In this document: one piece after another, positions 9,238 to 20,968 of the stretch | Numbering within the stretch: position 1 is the first letter of the stretch | Layout: the number at the start of each line of letters is the position of its first letter | Assembly: GCA_022496205.1 (NCBI GenBank) | Contig: WTXD01000034.1 | Span: 124,001 to 188,000, forward strand | Source of the DNA: Gloeopeniophorella convolvens | Taxonomy: Eukaryota; Basidiomycota; Agaricomycetes; Russulales | Direction of reading: 5' to 3' | Length of the DNA: 64,000 nt | Notes under the pieces: model-generated | Told to the model about the DNA's origin: nothing | Seen by the model: the letters and a program-made list of their open reading frames with translations, nothing else | Database searches by the model: none | Made by a program: the position numbers and the translations under genes

Positions 9238-11172
9238 ATGATAGATGAAGGGGTGACTCATTCCAAGCGAAAGGTGCGTCGATAGGATCTTGGCAATTGG
9301 CAACGCGCCTCAGGCGACTCTCAATACCGCCCTCCAGGCCTCTGACCACGCTGGAATCGAAGAACCACAGACCCCGCAATTGTCAGGTGAATATATCTGT
9401 GCACCATAGTTACCTTGTCTAACGCTGTCATTGGAATTCAAGATCAACCTCGCCATTTCGCAGCCCTGCCTTTGGACATTTTTGTTATCATCGTTCAACA
9501 CTTGGATACGAAAGATGTAATATCTCTCTCAGAGGTAAGGACTTTTTCCTATGCACCAACAGCTGCATATACTCATAGGCCTGCGCAGACATGTAAACAC
9601 TTGCATTTCATCACTTCCGCTCGCGCGGTATGGCACACACTCGCGCGGCACCTGATCGATTCCGTTATCCCTTTTCCCCCCTCCCCACCTCTTACGACGC
9701 TCTCTTCGTCTGCTCTCAGAGAGCTTGTCCTGCGATCGATGGTGTTACGCAAAAGATGGGTAGGGCGTCCTGAGCTCTCGCGACGGCTCACGCTTGCGCC
9801 GAGTCCCGCAAGACCGCGCTTGCTCTCCACCGGGCTGAAATTCCTCCTCGGCCGGCGGTACTTGTTCGCTTCCTTGACTCCGATGGAACCAGTCATCGGG
9901 TCAGATACGGACAGCCCTCAGCATATCCTCCAGTGTATGGACTTTGGAGAACCTGGAGGAAAAGCGGAAGAAGGCGAACTCCCGAAAGTAGTCGCTTGGA
10001 AGCGCTTCGCCTATCCTGTAAACTTTGTGATTAACGAACGTAAAGACAACCATGCGGTAGTCGCTGCTTCATCCGCTGATAAGTGCGTCCTCGCGTACTT
10101 GATATATGCCACAGATTGAGACTCACTCTAGCCCACAGCGGCATCATGACGGCCTATATACTCTCTCTTGATACCTCTTTTGCCTCTCAACGACTATGGA
10201 CCCCATCCGACTCCGTTGCCGCGGGTTTTTTAACGTTGAATACCTTCGTAGTGCGCGGCATCGCGCTACTTCTTCAGGGAGATATCCTCGCAAGTGGTGG
10301 TGCCGAGGGCAACATTTGGTTGTACAACATTCACTCCGGCGAGTTGTTGTGCGAACTGCTGGATGCACGCGCACCATCGGTAAGTCGCCACCATACTCAT
10401 CAAGCTATACCTGACCAATGTGCTCTTCTATAAGCTCAACGAAACTGTCAAAGTGGTATTACTCCCTGGTCTGGTCATCGCTGTCGGGTATGCCAGCATC
10501 AAGCTCTTCGAACTCCCGACATTCTCTCGAGGAAAGCCGCAGACCATCGCACCGGTTGCCACGCACGTCTGGCGCTGGCGCATCGACACGGTCGCTGCGG
10601 CCCCGCTAATGCATTCGCATGCACCTACCGCGCGCCCGCATATCAACCTCTGGGTACGCTTTGGGTCATGGTACCCCTGGCCAATCAACATGCTGCACCA
10701 CTATGTCCTGCACCCGCGCCACGACGGGCGCGGCTACGCGCTCCCGCCGGTGCTCGCACGTTACACGTACTCAGCTCTAGACCTGTTCGCGCCATCCGCA
10801 AGCGCCCTCGGGCCTCACGGCACCGCGCTTTGGACGGACTCGCAGACGGGCGAGGGCGAGGGACAGGCGCGCGCGGGGCTGCAGCGCATCGCTGGTAAAG
10901 TCTTACCTTCGCTGCTACCTGCAGACGAGGAGTTCATGGAACACATCGGCGCTGAGGAGGCGGTAGGCGCAGGGCTTGGGGTTGACGCGGCGACAGCAAT
11001 GATGGGAGATCGCTATGATAACTCGGCGGCGCTCGTGTTGCGCGTGATCACAGGCGACCACGCACAGGCGCATCAGCTTGCGATGGACGAGGAAACGGGG
11101 CGGGTGGCAGTTGCGTGGAGCGATGGTGGAATCGCCGTATGGGACTACATGCCGCTCGTGCCGGAGACTTGA
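9238..11172 (+). CDS. F-box protein with WD40-like repeats
   Basis: The start is ATG at 9238; spliced short exons (9238-9273, 9314-9386, 9443-9534) give MIDEGVTHSKRK, ATLNTALQASDHAGIEEPQ and then the F-box QPRHFAALPLDIFVIIVQHL followed by DTKDVISLSE. The phases of all three junctions agree, which supports this start; the frame around 9415 has no ATG of its own. Later exons (9589-10081, 10139-10379, 10435-11172) encode a region with WD-repeat-like segments such as DILASGGAEGNIWLYN and GRVAVAWSDGGIAVWDY and stop at 11170-11172. F-box proteins bind Skp1 and present substrates to SCF ubiquitin ligases; the substrate is unknown. It is convergent with the unrelated F-box gene at 11351-13138. Total length about 560 residues. 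Confidence 0.75.
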
Positions 11173-11350
11173 CGGACTCTGGTCTTCTCTGGTTCACGAA
11201 ACCGCAATCTCTGGATGTCATTTCAAGTGGTGGGCCCATTATGTATGTATCCACCATATGTAACTCTTTAGAAGTAGTGCACTTGTGTATTGAGAACAGA
11301 TCCATTCGCCTGTAACAGTGTGGTTGTGTCTGAGCCCCACGTGAGATACA

Positions 11351-13138
11351 TTAACAATGAGTCGGACTCACCAACCATGTCTCGAACAGCACAATACCAC
11401 TCTCGAACAAGGCACATTCCGGGTGGCATCCTGGGAAGGCCATTTGGAAGACAACCTCCTTCTCCAGATATGAAAGGCCTCCCACGACTCTGGACCTGCT
11501 GTCAGAGAGACGAGCATGTGCTGTGCGGCCGGGGTGGTAGTCAGCGATCTTGATTATGGCGCGCCCGTCACTGAACCTAATTGGTCCACCACGGATAACG
11601 CGCATCCCCGAAACGGCGTAGACATTTGTAGTCCATACGGATCGCTCCATGGTCACACGCACCGATGCCTTAGTCCAATTTTCCGGGGGAACTAAAACAG
11701 TCCATGGCGGATGCGTGGCAGCAAGGGTTACGAGTGCGCGTGCTGGAATGTGCATATGAATCTCGAGGGATTGATACCCCAGTGGGGTCTCAATTCGCGT
11801 TGCAACCAAAGACGATACAAGCCTTTCGCCACCATTACCGTGGAAACTCCCTTGTAGATGCAGCGAGGATGCGTATGATGGCTGGCTTGATTTCACAGCG
11901 TTGCGTTGAGTGTAAAGTCTGGAGTTGCCAATCTGTTTGCTTTGTCCGGGAACCATTGGGAATTCGATGCGAATGCGTCGGATACCATCGCGAATTGCGG
12001 CATCGCCTCGTCCGCACGTACATAAATCGTAGATGTAGTGGTCGACAGCTTGCATACCCGGGCTAAGAGGTTGCGCTTCATGATCTGGATTTCCAATCCC
12101 TTCGTTGTATCGCTGGAAGAGGATGTATCGGTCGTCAAGGATCTCGAAGTTGTCGAAGTCGTGAAAGTCGCGGGGGTCGTCACATAGATTCTGCAGAAGC
12201 ATACGAGGTGAGAAAGCAATTGAACCTGCGGATGGCTGAAAAGGCATGTCACTGACGAAGGACGCAATACAGTCCCCGCTCTTCCAATTGGTAACAATAA
12301 TCCCGTTACTCTCATCGGACCCATAGTACGTTATCAAGATGAAGTTGTCGTTGCAAATATTCAGAGAGTTCCCCCGGACTGAACCATGCCTCCAGAGGTG
12401 CAGCGTGACTACTCCCGAACCGTGGTTCAACGGATGCTTGAGGCCGGGATTTGTGAGCGAGAGAATGCGAAACTGACGATAGTCGCCTGTATACACAGTC
12501 GTTGACCTGCAACGGTATTTGATTGATTCTAGAACGCAAGGTAAATATGGGGGCTCTTACATCCCAAAGATGCACAGATCTTGAGCTTCGTCGATGTCGA
12601 GACAATTGGGTATAAACGAAGAAGGAAATATGATATTCCATTCGGCCAGTTCAACGCCACGTATCTCTGAAGGAAAACGCTTGAATCGCAGCGTAATGTC
12701 TCCGGTGGAAAGCAAGTTCTGAAACGCGGCGACATTTCCAGAGATGCTGATCATCCTCAATGACAGATCTTCATCAACAGGCAGAGTTTGACACGCCGAC
12801 CAGGTCATTTTGCGCCACGCTTCAACATACTTTGCGAGACGTAGCCGTTGATTAGAGACATCGACTCTAGTTTTCCAGTCCTGCATCCCCGCCGCTGCGA
12901 GTTCAATCTCGTACTGTAGCGCAGCGCTGCAATCAATCATTATTTTGAGCCTGAGGCACACCTGGTCATCCACATTTTTGCAGTTTACTTAGATTTGTGG
13001 GAAATCATGATGGATGAATCGACAGCGCACCTGACGGCAAGTGACCATGGTTCGATGATCAGCGAGGAGAAAGATACAAACGAGCAGCTCCTCTGGCAAG
13101 GAGAGCAGAAGGCTCGCACCCGGCAAAGCGGTTGGCAT
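11351..13138 (-). CDS. Agaricomycete-type F-box protein
   Basis: Three exons on the minus strand: 13138-13031, 12961-12562/12561 and 12506-11351, with introns of 69 and 54 bases whose phases fit exactly. The N-terminus is an F-box, LLSLPEELLVCIFLLADHRT then MVTCRQVCLRLKIMID, followed by the SSALQYEIELA-type helix (CSAALQYEIELAAAGMQDW) and a 'RLAKYVEAWRKMTW' segment that characterise a very large agaricomycete F-box family. The remaining 450 residues show no other domain that I can name. It probably acts as an SCF substrate adaptor. The only 178 bases between its 3' end and that of the neighbouring F-box gene form a tail-to-tail junction. Confidence 0.8.
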
Positions 13139-13604
13139 GACCCAAAACGTTGATGACGAATTCGTAGCAGGACAGGGGATAGAATTGACTCTCCAGTACA
13201 GTAGCGGTAAGGCGGAACAAGATGGCTGGTGCTTGCAGAGAACGTTGAATTGATATCAAACTTCGAACGAGTCGTGGCGCAAGCAAGGCGCAAGGCAGGC
13301 TCCAGCGCCGCCCTGCGCCCTCCTGCGCCGCCACACTCGGCCCGGTGAGCGGGCCGTGGAAGGCCAACGAAAACTCTATTGAAATACGAGCATTCGAAGT
13401 GTATCCAGCACGCAGAGGTTGCACAGTACACGTGTACAAACACACCGACAGGCATGCGCGCCGAAGGCGTCGCTGCCAGTACACAACTGACGTCCCTCAC
13501 ACCAGACAGAGACATGCAATGCGTGTTTTGATGAATCGTGATAGCGTGAACAAAATCATGAACAAGAACTAGACGCTAGGTGCAAGAGAACCCGAGGCAC
13601 ACGC
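13139..13604. other. Intergenic: F-box gene promoter and tubulin 3' end
   Basis: About 470 bases holding the upstream region of the minus-strand F-box gene and the 3' flank of alpha-tubulin, both on the minus strand. The open frames here (for example 13515-12985) include the F-box exon only in a different frame. Nothing else recognised. Confidence 0.4.
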
Positions 13605-15279
13605 CTAGTACTCGCCTTCCTCTTCAACGTCCACCGAATCAAGCCCAACCTCCTCGTAATCCTTCTCCAGAGCAGCGAGGTCCTCGCGTGCCTCAGAAAA
13701 CTCACCCTCCTCCATGCCCTCGCCGACATACCAGTGCACGAACGCTCGCTTCGAGTAGAGCAGGTCGAACTTGCGGTCAAGGCGTGTCCACGCCTCGGCG
13801 ATAGAGGTCGTGTTGGAAAGCACGCAGACGCTGCGCGATCCGCGTGCGAGGTCGCCCTCAGGAATGTGGGCCGGCGGCTCGTTGCAGATGCCTATCTTGA
13901 AGCCAGTCGGGCACCAATCGACAAAGCGAATAGTGCGACGTGTCTTGAGGTGGGCGACAGCCGCATTGACGTCCTTCGAGACAACGTCGCCGCGGTAGAG
14001 CAGAGCACATGCCACTGGGACGTGTGAGGAATGTTCCATGCCGAGATCATGCATGATCACATACTGTATTTGCCCTCCATAGGGTCGCAGTTGATCATCT
14101 GGCTGCCCTTAGTGAAGCAGGCATTCGTGATTGAAGAAATGTCGTTCATCTCATGCTGGACCCGGTCAGCAGGCACGATGGGAGACAACGTGGCGAGTGG
14201 GAAGTGAATACGCGGGAAGCTGCGAGCGAGAAGCACGATGACATCAGAGGGAGAAAAGATGCTAAGGACGACGATCGCTTACGGAACGAGATTCGTCTGG
14301 AATTCATTCAGGTCGACGTTGAGCGACCCTGCAAAGCGAAGGGACACGGTCACAGAAGACACGACTTGGGCAATCAAGCGATTGAGATTCGTGAAGCTCG
14401 GCTGAGACACGCCAAGTTGCTTCTTGCAGATTCCGAAGATCGCTTCATTATCAACCTAAAAGGATATATTCAGAAACACGGCGACAGACTCTCACCGACA
14501 CCCACCATAAATGAGCAGTCAGCGTGTTCGAGCGTCGTATGCGTCGTTAGAACGGAGTTGTAGGGCTCGACGACTGAGTTCGCGAGCTGTGGTGCCGGAT
14601 AGACGCAGAGCTCAAGTTTCGACTTCTTGCCGTAGTCGGTCGAGAGATGCTCCAAAATAAGCGCCCCAAGGCCCGAGCCAGTGCCACCGCCGAAAGAATG
14701 GAATACGAAGAAGCCTTGGAGGCCGGTGCAGTTGTCTGCGAGCCGGCGCACCTTGTCCAAAATGACGTCGATCTTCTCTTTGCCGACCGTGTAGTGCCCA
14801 CGCGCATCTAAATGCTACTCAGTTCATCTGTGGCAGAGAAGAATAGTTGCACGCTCACAGTTGCTCGCAGCATCTTCCTTTCCAGTGATCATGGTCTCTG
14901 GATGGAAGAGCTCGCGGTACTTGCCAGTCCGTACCTCATCAATCACATTGGGCTCGAGGTCGATGTAGAGCGAACGCGGGACGTATTTCCCCGAGGATGT
15001 CTCGGAGAAGAAGGTGCTGAAGCCGTCGGCGCCATTTCCGCGCACGGCGTCATCACCCTGCAGACGGCCATCCGGCTAATGCGGCACGTCAGTAGCGTGC
15101 CAGCGGCATACACGAGGCATCTTCGACTCACGCCCAGCCCGTGCTCAGCGGTGTACAACTCCCCTAGAATCCGCTCTGATCAGTCGATAGCATGGAAAAA
15201 GCTTTCCACAAGGCTTACAGCAAGCGTTTCCGATCTGCACTCCAGCTTGACCGACATGCACCGAGATGACTTCACGCAT
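13605..15279 (-). CDS. Alpha-tubulin
   Basis: Starts [20 protein letters not shown] at 15279 (MREVISVH is the usual alpha-tubulin N-terminus) and ends EEEGEY with a C-terminal tyrosine. At least six exons splice to canonical text: [60 protein letters not shown], the GTP-binding tubulin signature [20 protein letters not shown], and later [40 protein letters not shown] and [20 protein letters not shown]. It forms the alpha half of the alpha/beta dimer in microtubules. The acidic E-E-E-G-E-Y tail is the normal site of microtubule regulation. Only one tubulin gene is in the window. Confidence 0.95.
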
Positions 15280-16677
15280 CTTGCGTTTTGATACGACCTA
15301 CCCAGAAAGAAGGCAAACTTGTCAGTATGGTACACTTCCAACCACTAGGGAACTTACGAGGGAGTAAGAGCAGGCGGGGAGGTGAGAGGTGGTGGGTGAG
15401 ACAGAGGTGAAAGGAAGCTGAACGCGTTTTGGTCGACATCCCAGCCACTGAAAGTTCTCACGGTCATGACAGCATGCACGGACGGTCACTAGCACCACGC
15501 TGTAGGTGAAACCCTCCGGAAACGTCGAATGAACACGATGCGCCCCCAGCGACGTCCTTCTTACGTTGTGAAGCTTGAAGCTTGAAGTGCTGGAAGACAG
15601 CGGGTGCAGCGCGGTTTGACGACGTAACATTCCCGTACGCGGCGAACTTCCTGACAGCCTAGAGGACACTGCTGGCCGGCATCCTGCTGACAATTGATTT
15701 AGGGACCTCAAGCTCGCGCATCCAGGACAAGCACCCCACACGTTGCAAAGTATCTCGGATATCACGCTTAGTGCTATCCATCGGAGATCGACGAGATGAT
15801 AGCCATCCGTATGTCATCTTGGCCATAAGCACGAACACGCAGCGAACACGGTGCACGCGGCATGGGAGAGGGTAGATCGCGTACTTGTGAACGTGCCAAT
15901 TCTAAGTTGCCCGCAGGGTATCAAGCCTTCAGGGTGAATATTGAATGGACTGCCCCAAGCTTGCATGAGATGTGAGAAGAGATTCGGGTTGCCGAGCTTG
16001 ATGGAGCTAACACTAGTTCGCACCTGAGGGCTCCAAGGACGATGCAAGTTGGGGAGACTGATGGGGTGACACAGAGTACGAAGCCATTAATTATCAAGCA
16101 TACGATGGGTGACATAGGGGTCGAAGAGGACTTTACCCAGGCATGTACCCTGAGACAAAGGACGAAGATGGGACATAGCTCGTTCCGCCGGTATCCAAGA
16201 ATCCAGTTTTCGAGAATCCCGAACAGTAGGACCTTCTGAGAGCTAGAGCAAGCCTCAAGGCTATAAAATAGTAAGCACAAGGCTATGTACTGACCATAGC
16301 TGAGGAAGCGGAGCCGAGCTCTTCTGAACCGCCCGCGCGGGAGCGATCTACAGCCACGTTGTTGATACATTGTGATGCAAGCTTCTGGCCGCCGCCACAA
16401 GGCATGTGCATGTGTGACATCTGAGCGAATAGGGTTCTGCGAAGCAAAGCCCATGGGTGTTCTAGCCTCGGAACGTGTCGCAGGTACTAGTGGATAGGTG
16501 GCACGACACACCACGGGAGGGTGAATATCTGGTTGAAGGAGTCAGGCCGTCATGGCAACAGGCGAAGATCACAAACTCGAAGATCCTCTCAGCTGATTCG
16601 GTACTGCAGTCGACCGTGCTCGAGTGCTCTCTTGCAGCAATGGCCTCATAGTATTCATTTATGGAACCTTATCTCAA
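15280..16677. other. Intergenic, no gene supported
   Basis: 1.4 kb upstream of alpha-tubulin. Minus-strand frames at 15765-15322 and 16514-15921 have no recognisable motifs and no spliced continuation. The proximal part should carry the tubulin promoter; I cannot identify specific elements. Confidence 0.4.
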
Positions 16678-16779
16678 GTCCCTGTCGATTAGTGGTTAAA
16701 TCATCACGTTGTGGTAGAGGCATGGTCTCCTCCGGCCTCCAGCTCCGTGAAGCCGCCGGCTCGACTCCGGCCAGGGACA
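16678..16779 (+). tRNA. tRNA-His (GTG) with an intron
   Basis: A complete cloverleaf folds from the sequence. The 7-bp acceptor stem GTCCCTG pairs perfectly with CAGGGAC, discriminator A at 16779. The D stem GATT/AATC, anticodon stem TCACG/CGTGA and T stem GCCGG/CCGGC all pair. The loop carries TTGTGG, giving anticodon GTG, with U33 and a purine at 37. About 30 bases between position 37 and the 3' half of the anticodon arm form an intron in the standard place. A T-run at about 16790-16795 is a Pol III terminator. The T loop reads CTCGACT, with C where U54 is normal, a mild oddity. Confidence 0.85.
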
Positions 16780-17268
16780 AGATGTTGCATTTTTTAATTA
16801 TATCTCCTAGCACCAGTCTGTTAGAGATACTCATCGTTGTCTCACCACCATCGCTGCGCTCTATGTAAATACCCAACTCGGACCCGTGACAAAGGAAGAT
16901 GCGGGTTCAATAACGCTGACGTCGCCACGTTCTGATCACTTGGTGATTGGCATGCAGTTGACTGAGTACGAAAATGGACAGTTACAGACAGGTCTGCACA
17001 TGCAAGAAAGTCCTATTACCGGTAAGTGTGTGCTGGGGTAAGTAAGTAGAAGACGCTCAGTCAATGAGTATAAGTATAAAACTGGAGGGGGTATTAAGCG
17101 ACCACGAAGCCTGTCGGGCCCGTATCCAAAATAAGATAGAGTGTGTGCAAGTGATTAGGGAGAGAAGATACGAATAAGTGGAGAGATAGTTCAGGACACC
17201 CCTAATAGTCCGCTGTACAACCAGAAGGGACATAAGCAAGCGTCGCTGTCGTGCAGCAGTCGTCGTGG
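16780..17268. other. Intergenic, no gene seen
   Basis: Follows the tRNA-His terminator. No open frame with recognisable content. The distal end would be the 3' flank of the minus-strand gene at 17269. Confidence 0.4.
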
Positions 17269-18153
17269 TCAGTTCTCGTTCGTCCGCGCGCCTGCGCCCC
17301 AGAACGCCGCAGCCTCGGGGGGAGTGCTCATCGCGGCGGCAATCTTGTCGGCAAAGCCGGGCGTCAGGTGCGCTCCACCTGCGCCAACATCTCCGAGAGC
17401 AACGCCAAAGGACGCGTAATTATCCGCAGTGTGTGCACGGTGCACGAGCGGGCGGCGCGTCGGCACTGCTTCAGTGGGGACCGGCGGCAGAGGCGCAGTC
17501 GGCGGCGGGACCGGTGGGGGCTTGCGGAGCGCGCGGCGGGGGCTGCGCACCGGGACATGATCAGCATGGCGCGCGAACACGTAAGGACAGGAGCGCAGTA
17601 CGCACCGCAATGCACCACCTGTGCTTCCGCTACGCGCGCGTGTACCCGGGACGGACATGCCGTCCGTTCGAGCGCCAACGTCGATGCTGCCGCTGCGAGT
17701 GCGGCCGATGGGGCCCATGAGTGACGTGCGCTGAAGTGCCGCACCCGCGCTGCGCTGGGGGCTCTTGACCGCACCGAGCCCACTCGTCGCGACGCTGAGG
17801 CTGCTCCGGCGGCGGCGGAGGCGCGGCGCGTTGCCGAGCACGGATGAGGCCGTGCTGGCGTTGCTCGAAGTGCGGCTGCGCGAGGCGAAGTAGTCGCTGG
17901 CCTCGTCTGCGTAAGGGAACAGCGGGGTGTTGGGCTTCGTAGGGGTCACGTCAAGGTCGGTGTCCATGTGTGTAGGGCTGTCGGGCCGGGATGGAGCGGC
18001 GTAGGGGTCGACGGGGCCGCTGGGGCGCGGAGTGGCGAGGAGGCCAGAGGAGAATATGGACGAGTATCCAGTCATGGTCGTGTCGTGCTGGGAGGGTGAG
18101 GTGGTGGTAGTGGGTGTAAGGAGTCTAGAGGACGAGTGTTTTCGAATTTCCAT
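17269..18153 (-). CDS. Ser/Pro/Arg-rich protein of unknown function
   Basis: A single long frame. The likeliest start is the internal ATG at 18075 (MTGYSSIFSSGLLATPRPSG), because the 26 residues before it look non-conserved. The protein is low in complexity: repeated R-x-x-S motifs (SRSRTSSNAST, RLRRRRSSLSVATSG, RTRSGSIDVG, RARSGSTGG), a proline stretch (PPPVPPPTAPLPPVP) and a tail HLTPGFADKIAAAMSTPPEA. A stretch at 17543-17605 has a GTGCGT donor, a branch-like sequence and a TGCGCAG acceptor and is 63 bases long, so it can be spliced or read through without changing frame. Disordered, possibly phosphorylated; no domain recognised. Function unknown. Confidence 0.55.
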   Translation of the reverse strand: MEIRKHSSSRLLTPTTTTSPSQHDTTMTGYSSIFSSGLLATPRPSGPVDPYAAPSRPDSPTHMDTDLDVTPTKPNTPLFPYADEASDYFASRSRTSSNASTASSVLGNAPRLRRRRSSLSVATSGLGAVKSPQRSAGAALQRTSLMGPIGRTRSGSIDVGARTDGMSVPGTRARSGSTGGALRCVLRSCPYVFARHADHVPVRSPRRALRKPPPVPPPTAPLPPVPTEAVPTRRPLVHRAHTADNYASFGVALGDVGAGGAHLTPGFADKIAAAMSTPPEAAAFWGAGARTNEN

Positions 18154-19751
18154 TTATCGTCTTGGCCGTGGGCGCGGATCGGGTCGCTGGTGGTTCGAAT
18201 TGAGCCACAAACGGCTCTGATTATCCACTTGCCGTTTCCGGTCTGCCTTGTCGCACTGCACGCCCGTCTCCCTGGTAACCCCACTCGTCACCATCCGACT
18301 CGGCCGTCTGTGGCCATTCCGACGCGTCTTCTCAAGATCTCACCTGTGGAGCACTTCTGTGGCCCCTGGCTTCGCCTGCGACCGTCACCGCCAGGCTGTG
18401 GTTGGGCTGCGGCCAAGTGCCTTTCCGTGAACCGTGTCTTGACCGCGTCGGCGTTCCATCGTGGCGTCCAGTGCTAGTGCTCGGTCATCCGGATCCGGCC
18501 CGTACTTAGTTTGCTGGCATCGTGTCAACGGCTCTCACCACCTGCAAGCCCGGATGGGCGCTTACTTCGATCACCGCCTTGTTCCCATACCGTGAATTAC
18601 ATAGCCTGTAGTTCTTGACGGAAGAGACCGTGTCTTTCTCTCAGGTCTCTGAAGCTCGCTCAAACCGCTCCTTGTTGTTCTCAAGCTTTTCAGAGCCGCT
18701 TCTAAGCCATGTAGTGCCAACTGATTCTGCGTCTGATCTACCCTCAAGGCCTCACGATTATTTTCGGTCGAGACGGTAGGCTTGGAAGCATGTCTAGGCT
18801 CTATATACCCGACTTAGTGACTCTGTGCGGTTAACTTACGTTCTGGGCGGCGCGATTTGGCGAAGAGATCCGGATACTTCACTCCCCTCGTGGATCACAC
18901 CGAACCCCGGTGCCGGCATGTCCTCTGCGCGACGCGTGGAAAGCCTAAGTACTTACCTGTAGTCCGCTCTGGTCGTGCGCCAATCACGAAGATTAGCGAC
19001 TATGCCAGATTGACTCGTTGGGCTCGCCATGTGCAAATGGCCCTAATTTGCGCCGCGTGGCTTGGCTGTTTCTGTCACAAATTCCCCGGGATCGCTGAGC
19101 CCCAGACCATCTTGCGCAGAAGAGGCGCGGATGCGCAAACATGATTCACCGTGTCGATCAATGTGATACGTCCCACGGTGCCAGAAGTCGGCGCTATTGC
19201 AGGCATGATGGACTTGAGATGTCACATGATGTCGGGCGTATTGTCCCAGCGAACGCCGGTCAATGTAGCTTTATCAGACGAGGCGGAGAACTGCGTGTCG
19301 CTGTGAAACAGACCTTGGACATCGTTTCCCATGCATGTTCAAGCGGCGGATGGGGTGGATTCTGAGTGACACCTGGTATTGGCGTGCATGTTGACGAACG
19401 GTACGTAGATTGCATCCTTTTCATCTGTTGGTGTAGCCTCTTCTGATATCAATGGTCCAGTAGCTTTGCTACCGTTCCACCTCCAAATTTCCCTTCGAAG
19501 GATGCATGTGCGAAGGTGATGTCAGAGGTATCATTTGCTATCCGCCCCCGGTGTTCACGTTGACTTGAGTAAGATACACACATGTTCGCGTGCTGCAGGC
19601 CGCCCAAACGTTTCCTGTACTATCTCCATCCACCCGTATTATACTCGCGTACATAACGAAAGACCAGCAAAGTCCCTTATCGCAATAGTAGCCCAAAAGA
19701 AATATCTCGTCGTCGCACGCCGGCGATCAAGCCCACCCTCCACTGCGTCCT
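18154..19751. other. Intergenic, no gene supported
   Basis: 1.6 kb. Pyrimidine-rich stretches near 18240-18480 may be the promoter of the minus-strand gene at 17269. The open frames at 18136-18477 and 18857-19144 have no motif or splice partner that I trust. No RNA gene seen. Confidence 0.4.
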
Positions 19752-20968
19752 TCACAGAGGGCAGAAGCTTTCGCCCATGGACACGTTGGCGAAGTATGGC
19801 CCGAGATGGTCATCGATGCTCGTGTCCAGTAGCGAATTGCCATCCTGGCAGTGCTGGTTCTCCTGCCCAGGGCACTCGACAGTGTTTGCCTCGCCGGTGG
19901 GACCCGGTGGGATATGCACCTCCCCCGACGGGTGCTGATATCCCACAAAGCGCGGCGGCACAACGGGGACAGGATCGTTCCCGTGCGTGACGAACGTGAA
20001 CTGGCCACCCAACTGTGCGGAGGCGCCTGTCAGCAACCACCACCAAATGTGGGAAGCGGGAACAGGAGAAGGCGCACCTCTGCGTCAACGAGGTCCGCGT
20101 ACGCTGCGTTGCCGCCCCGCGGCAACCCGAAGACCACCGTGTTGATCGCAACCCCCGGGTCGAGGTTCTGCCGCAGCATGAGTGCGTCCATCGTTGCAAT
20201 CGCTGCCCCAAGGCTGTGCCCAGTCACAGCGACCTTCTGCGCCCCTGTGGTCTGCAGTGCGGATCGCACTGTCGAGAGCACGACGTCCGCAGAGCGCCCA
20301 TGCGTCTCGCTGAAACCATCGTGCACCTTCACGTCGCCTGTTGTATGCGCACAATCAGCGGCATTAGATATAATGTGGGGATGCGGGCATACTGCTGGCT
20401 TTGGGGAAGAGAGTGGTATTAATGCCAGAGAGGATGAATTCGGCATCGTTGATGACGGAAAGGCTGTGGAGTATGATCATGGGATGTGGCACGCAACACC
20501 AAGCTGATGATACTCACATGTTGGAACTGTCGGTACCCTGGTGCGCGACAACGATGCTCGCCGTCTTGTTATCGTAGCCAACAAAGACTGACATCATGAT
20601 GAGCACGACCATCAGCCCAACTCACCCACTGCACTCACATCGTGGCGTTTTTCCACCATCTGCATCACGCGTCAGTAGCCATGATACAAGAGAGCGGAGC
20701 GCAACGCACCGCCTCCCACGGCGAGTGGGGTGAAATGGTCCATCTCGAGCACCTGGCACGGTTCACCACAGTCCCATTTCTGGATGGCATCGCTCGAGCA
20801 GTACGCGATGCGCGCAAACTGCGCAGGTCGGACGAAATTGTCGGAGATGTCTTGCGTGGATACAGGTGTCGGCTGCCCGTCGGACGTCGAGTCGTCCGCG
20901 CGGTCCAACAGCGGACTTGCGGTTACGAGGAGCGGAAACAGTGATACGAGAAGGATACCGAGGCGCAT
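19752..20968 (-). CDS. Secreted class 3 (fungal) lipase
   Basis: Start at 20968 gives a signal peptide MRLGILLVSLFPLLVTASPL, followed by FVRPAQFARIAYCSSDAIQK (the conserved start of secreted fungal lipases), VFVGYDNKTASIVVAHQGTD, DVKVHDGFSETHGRSADVVL, the nucleophile elbow VTGHSLGAAIATMDAL with catalytic Ser, FTFVTHGNDPVPVVPPRFVG with the expected catalytic Asp, and SIDDHLGPYFANVSMGESFC carrying the likely catalytic His. So Ser/Asp/His are all present. Paired cysteines (CSSDAIQKWDCGEPC, CPGQENQHC) fit extracellular disulfides. It hydrolyses triacylglycerols or related esters outside the cell. At least five short introns interrupt it. About 300 residues, normal for the family. Confidence 0.92.

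Noticed and set aside
15322..16514. Two minus-strand frames upstream of alpha-tubulin
   Set aside because: No motif, no splice continuation and a typical promoter position.
17251..17724. Plus-strand frames opposite the Ser/Pro/Arg-rich gene
   Set aside because: Shadows of the minus-strand coding sequence in GC-rich DNA.
19851..20507. 218-residue plus-strand frame
   Set aside because: It lies antisense to the lipase, whose catalytic triad is clear on the other strand.
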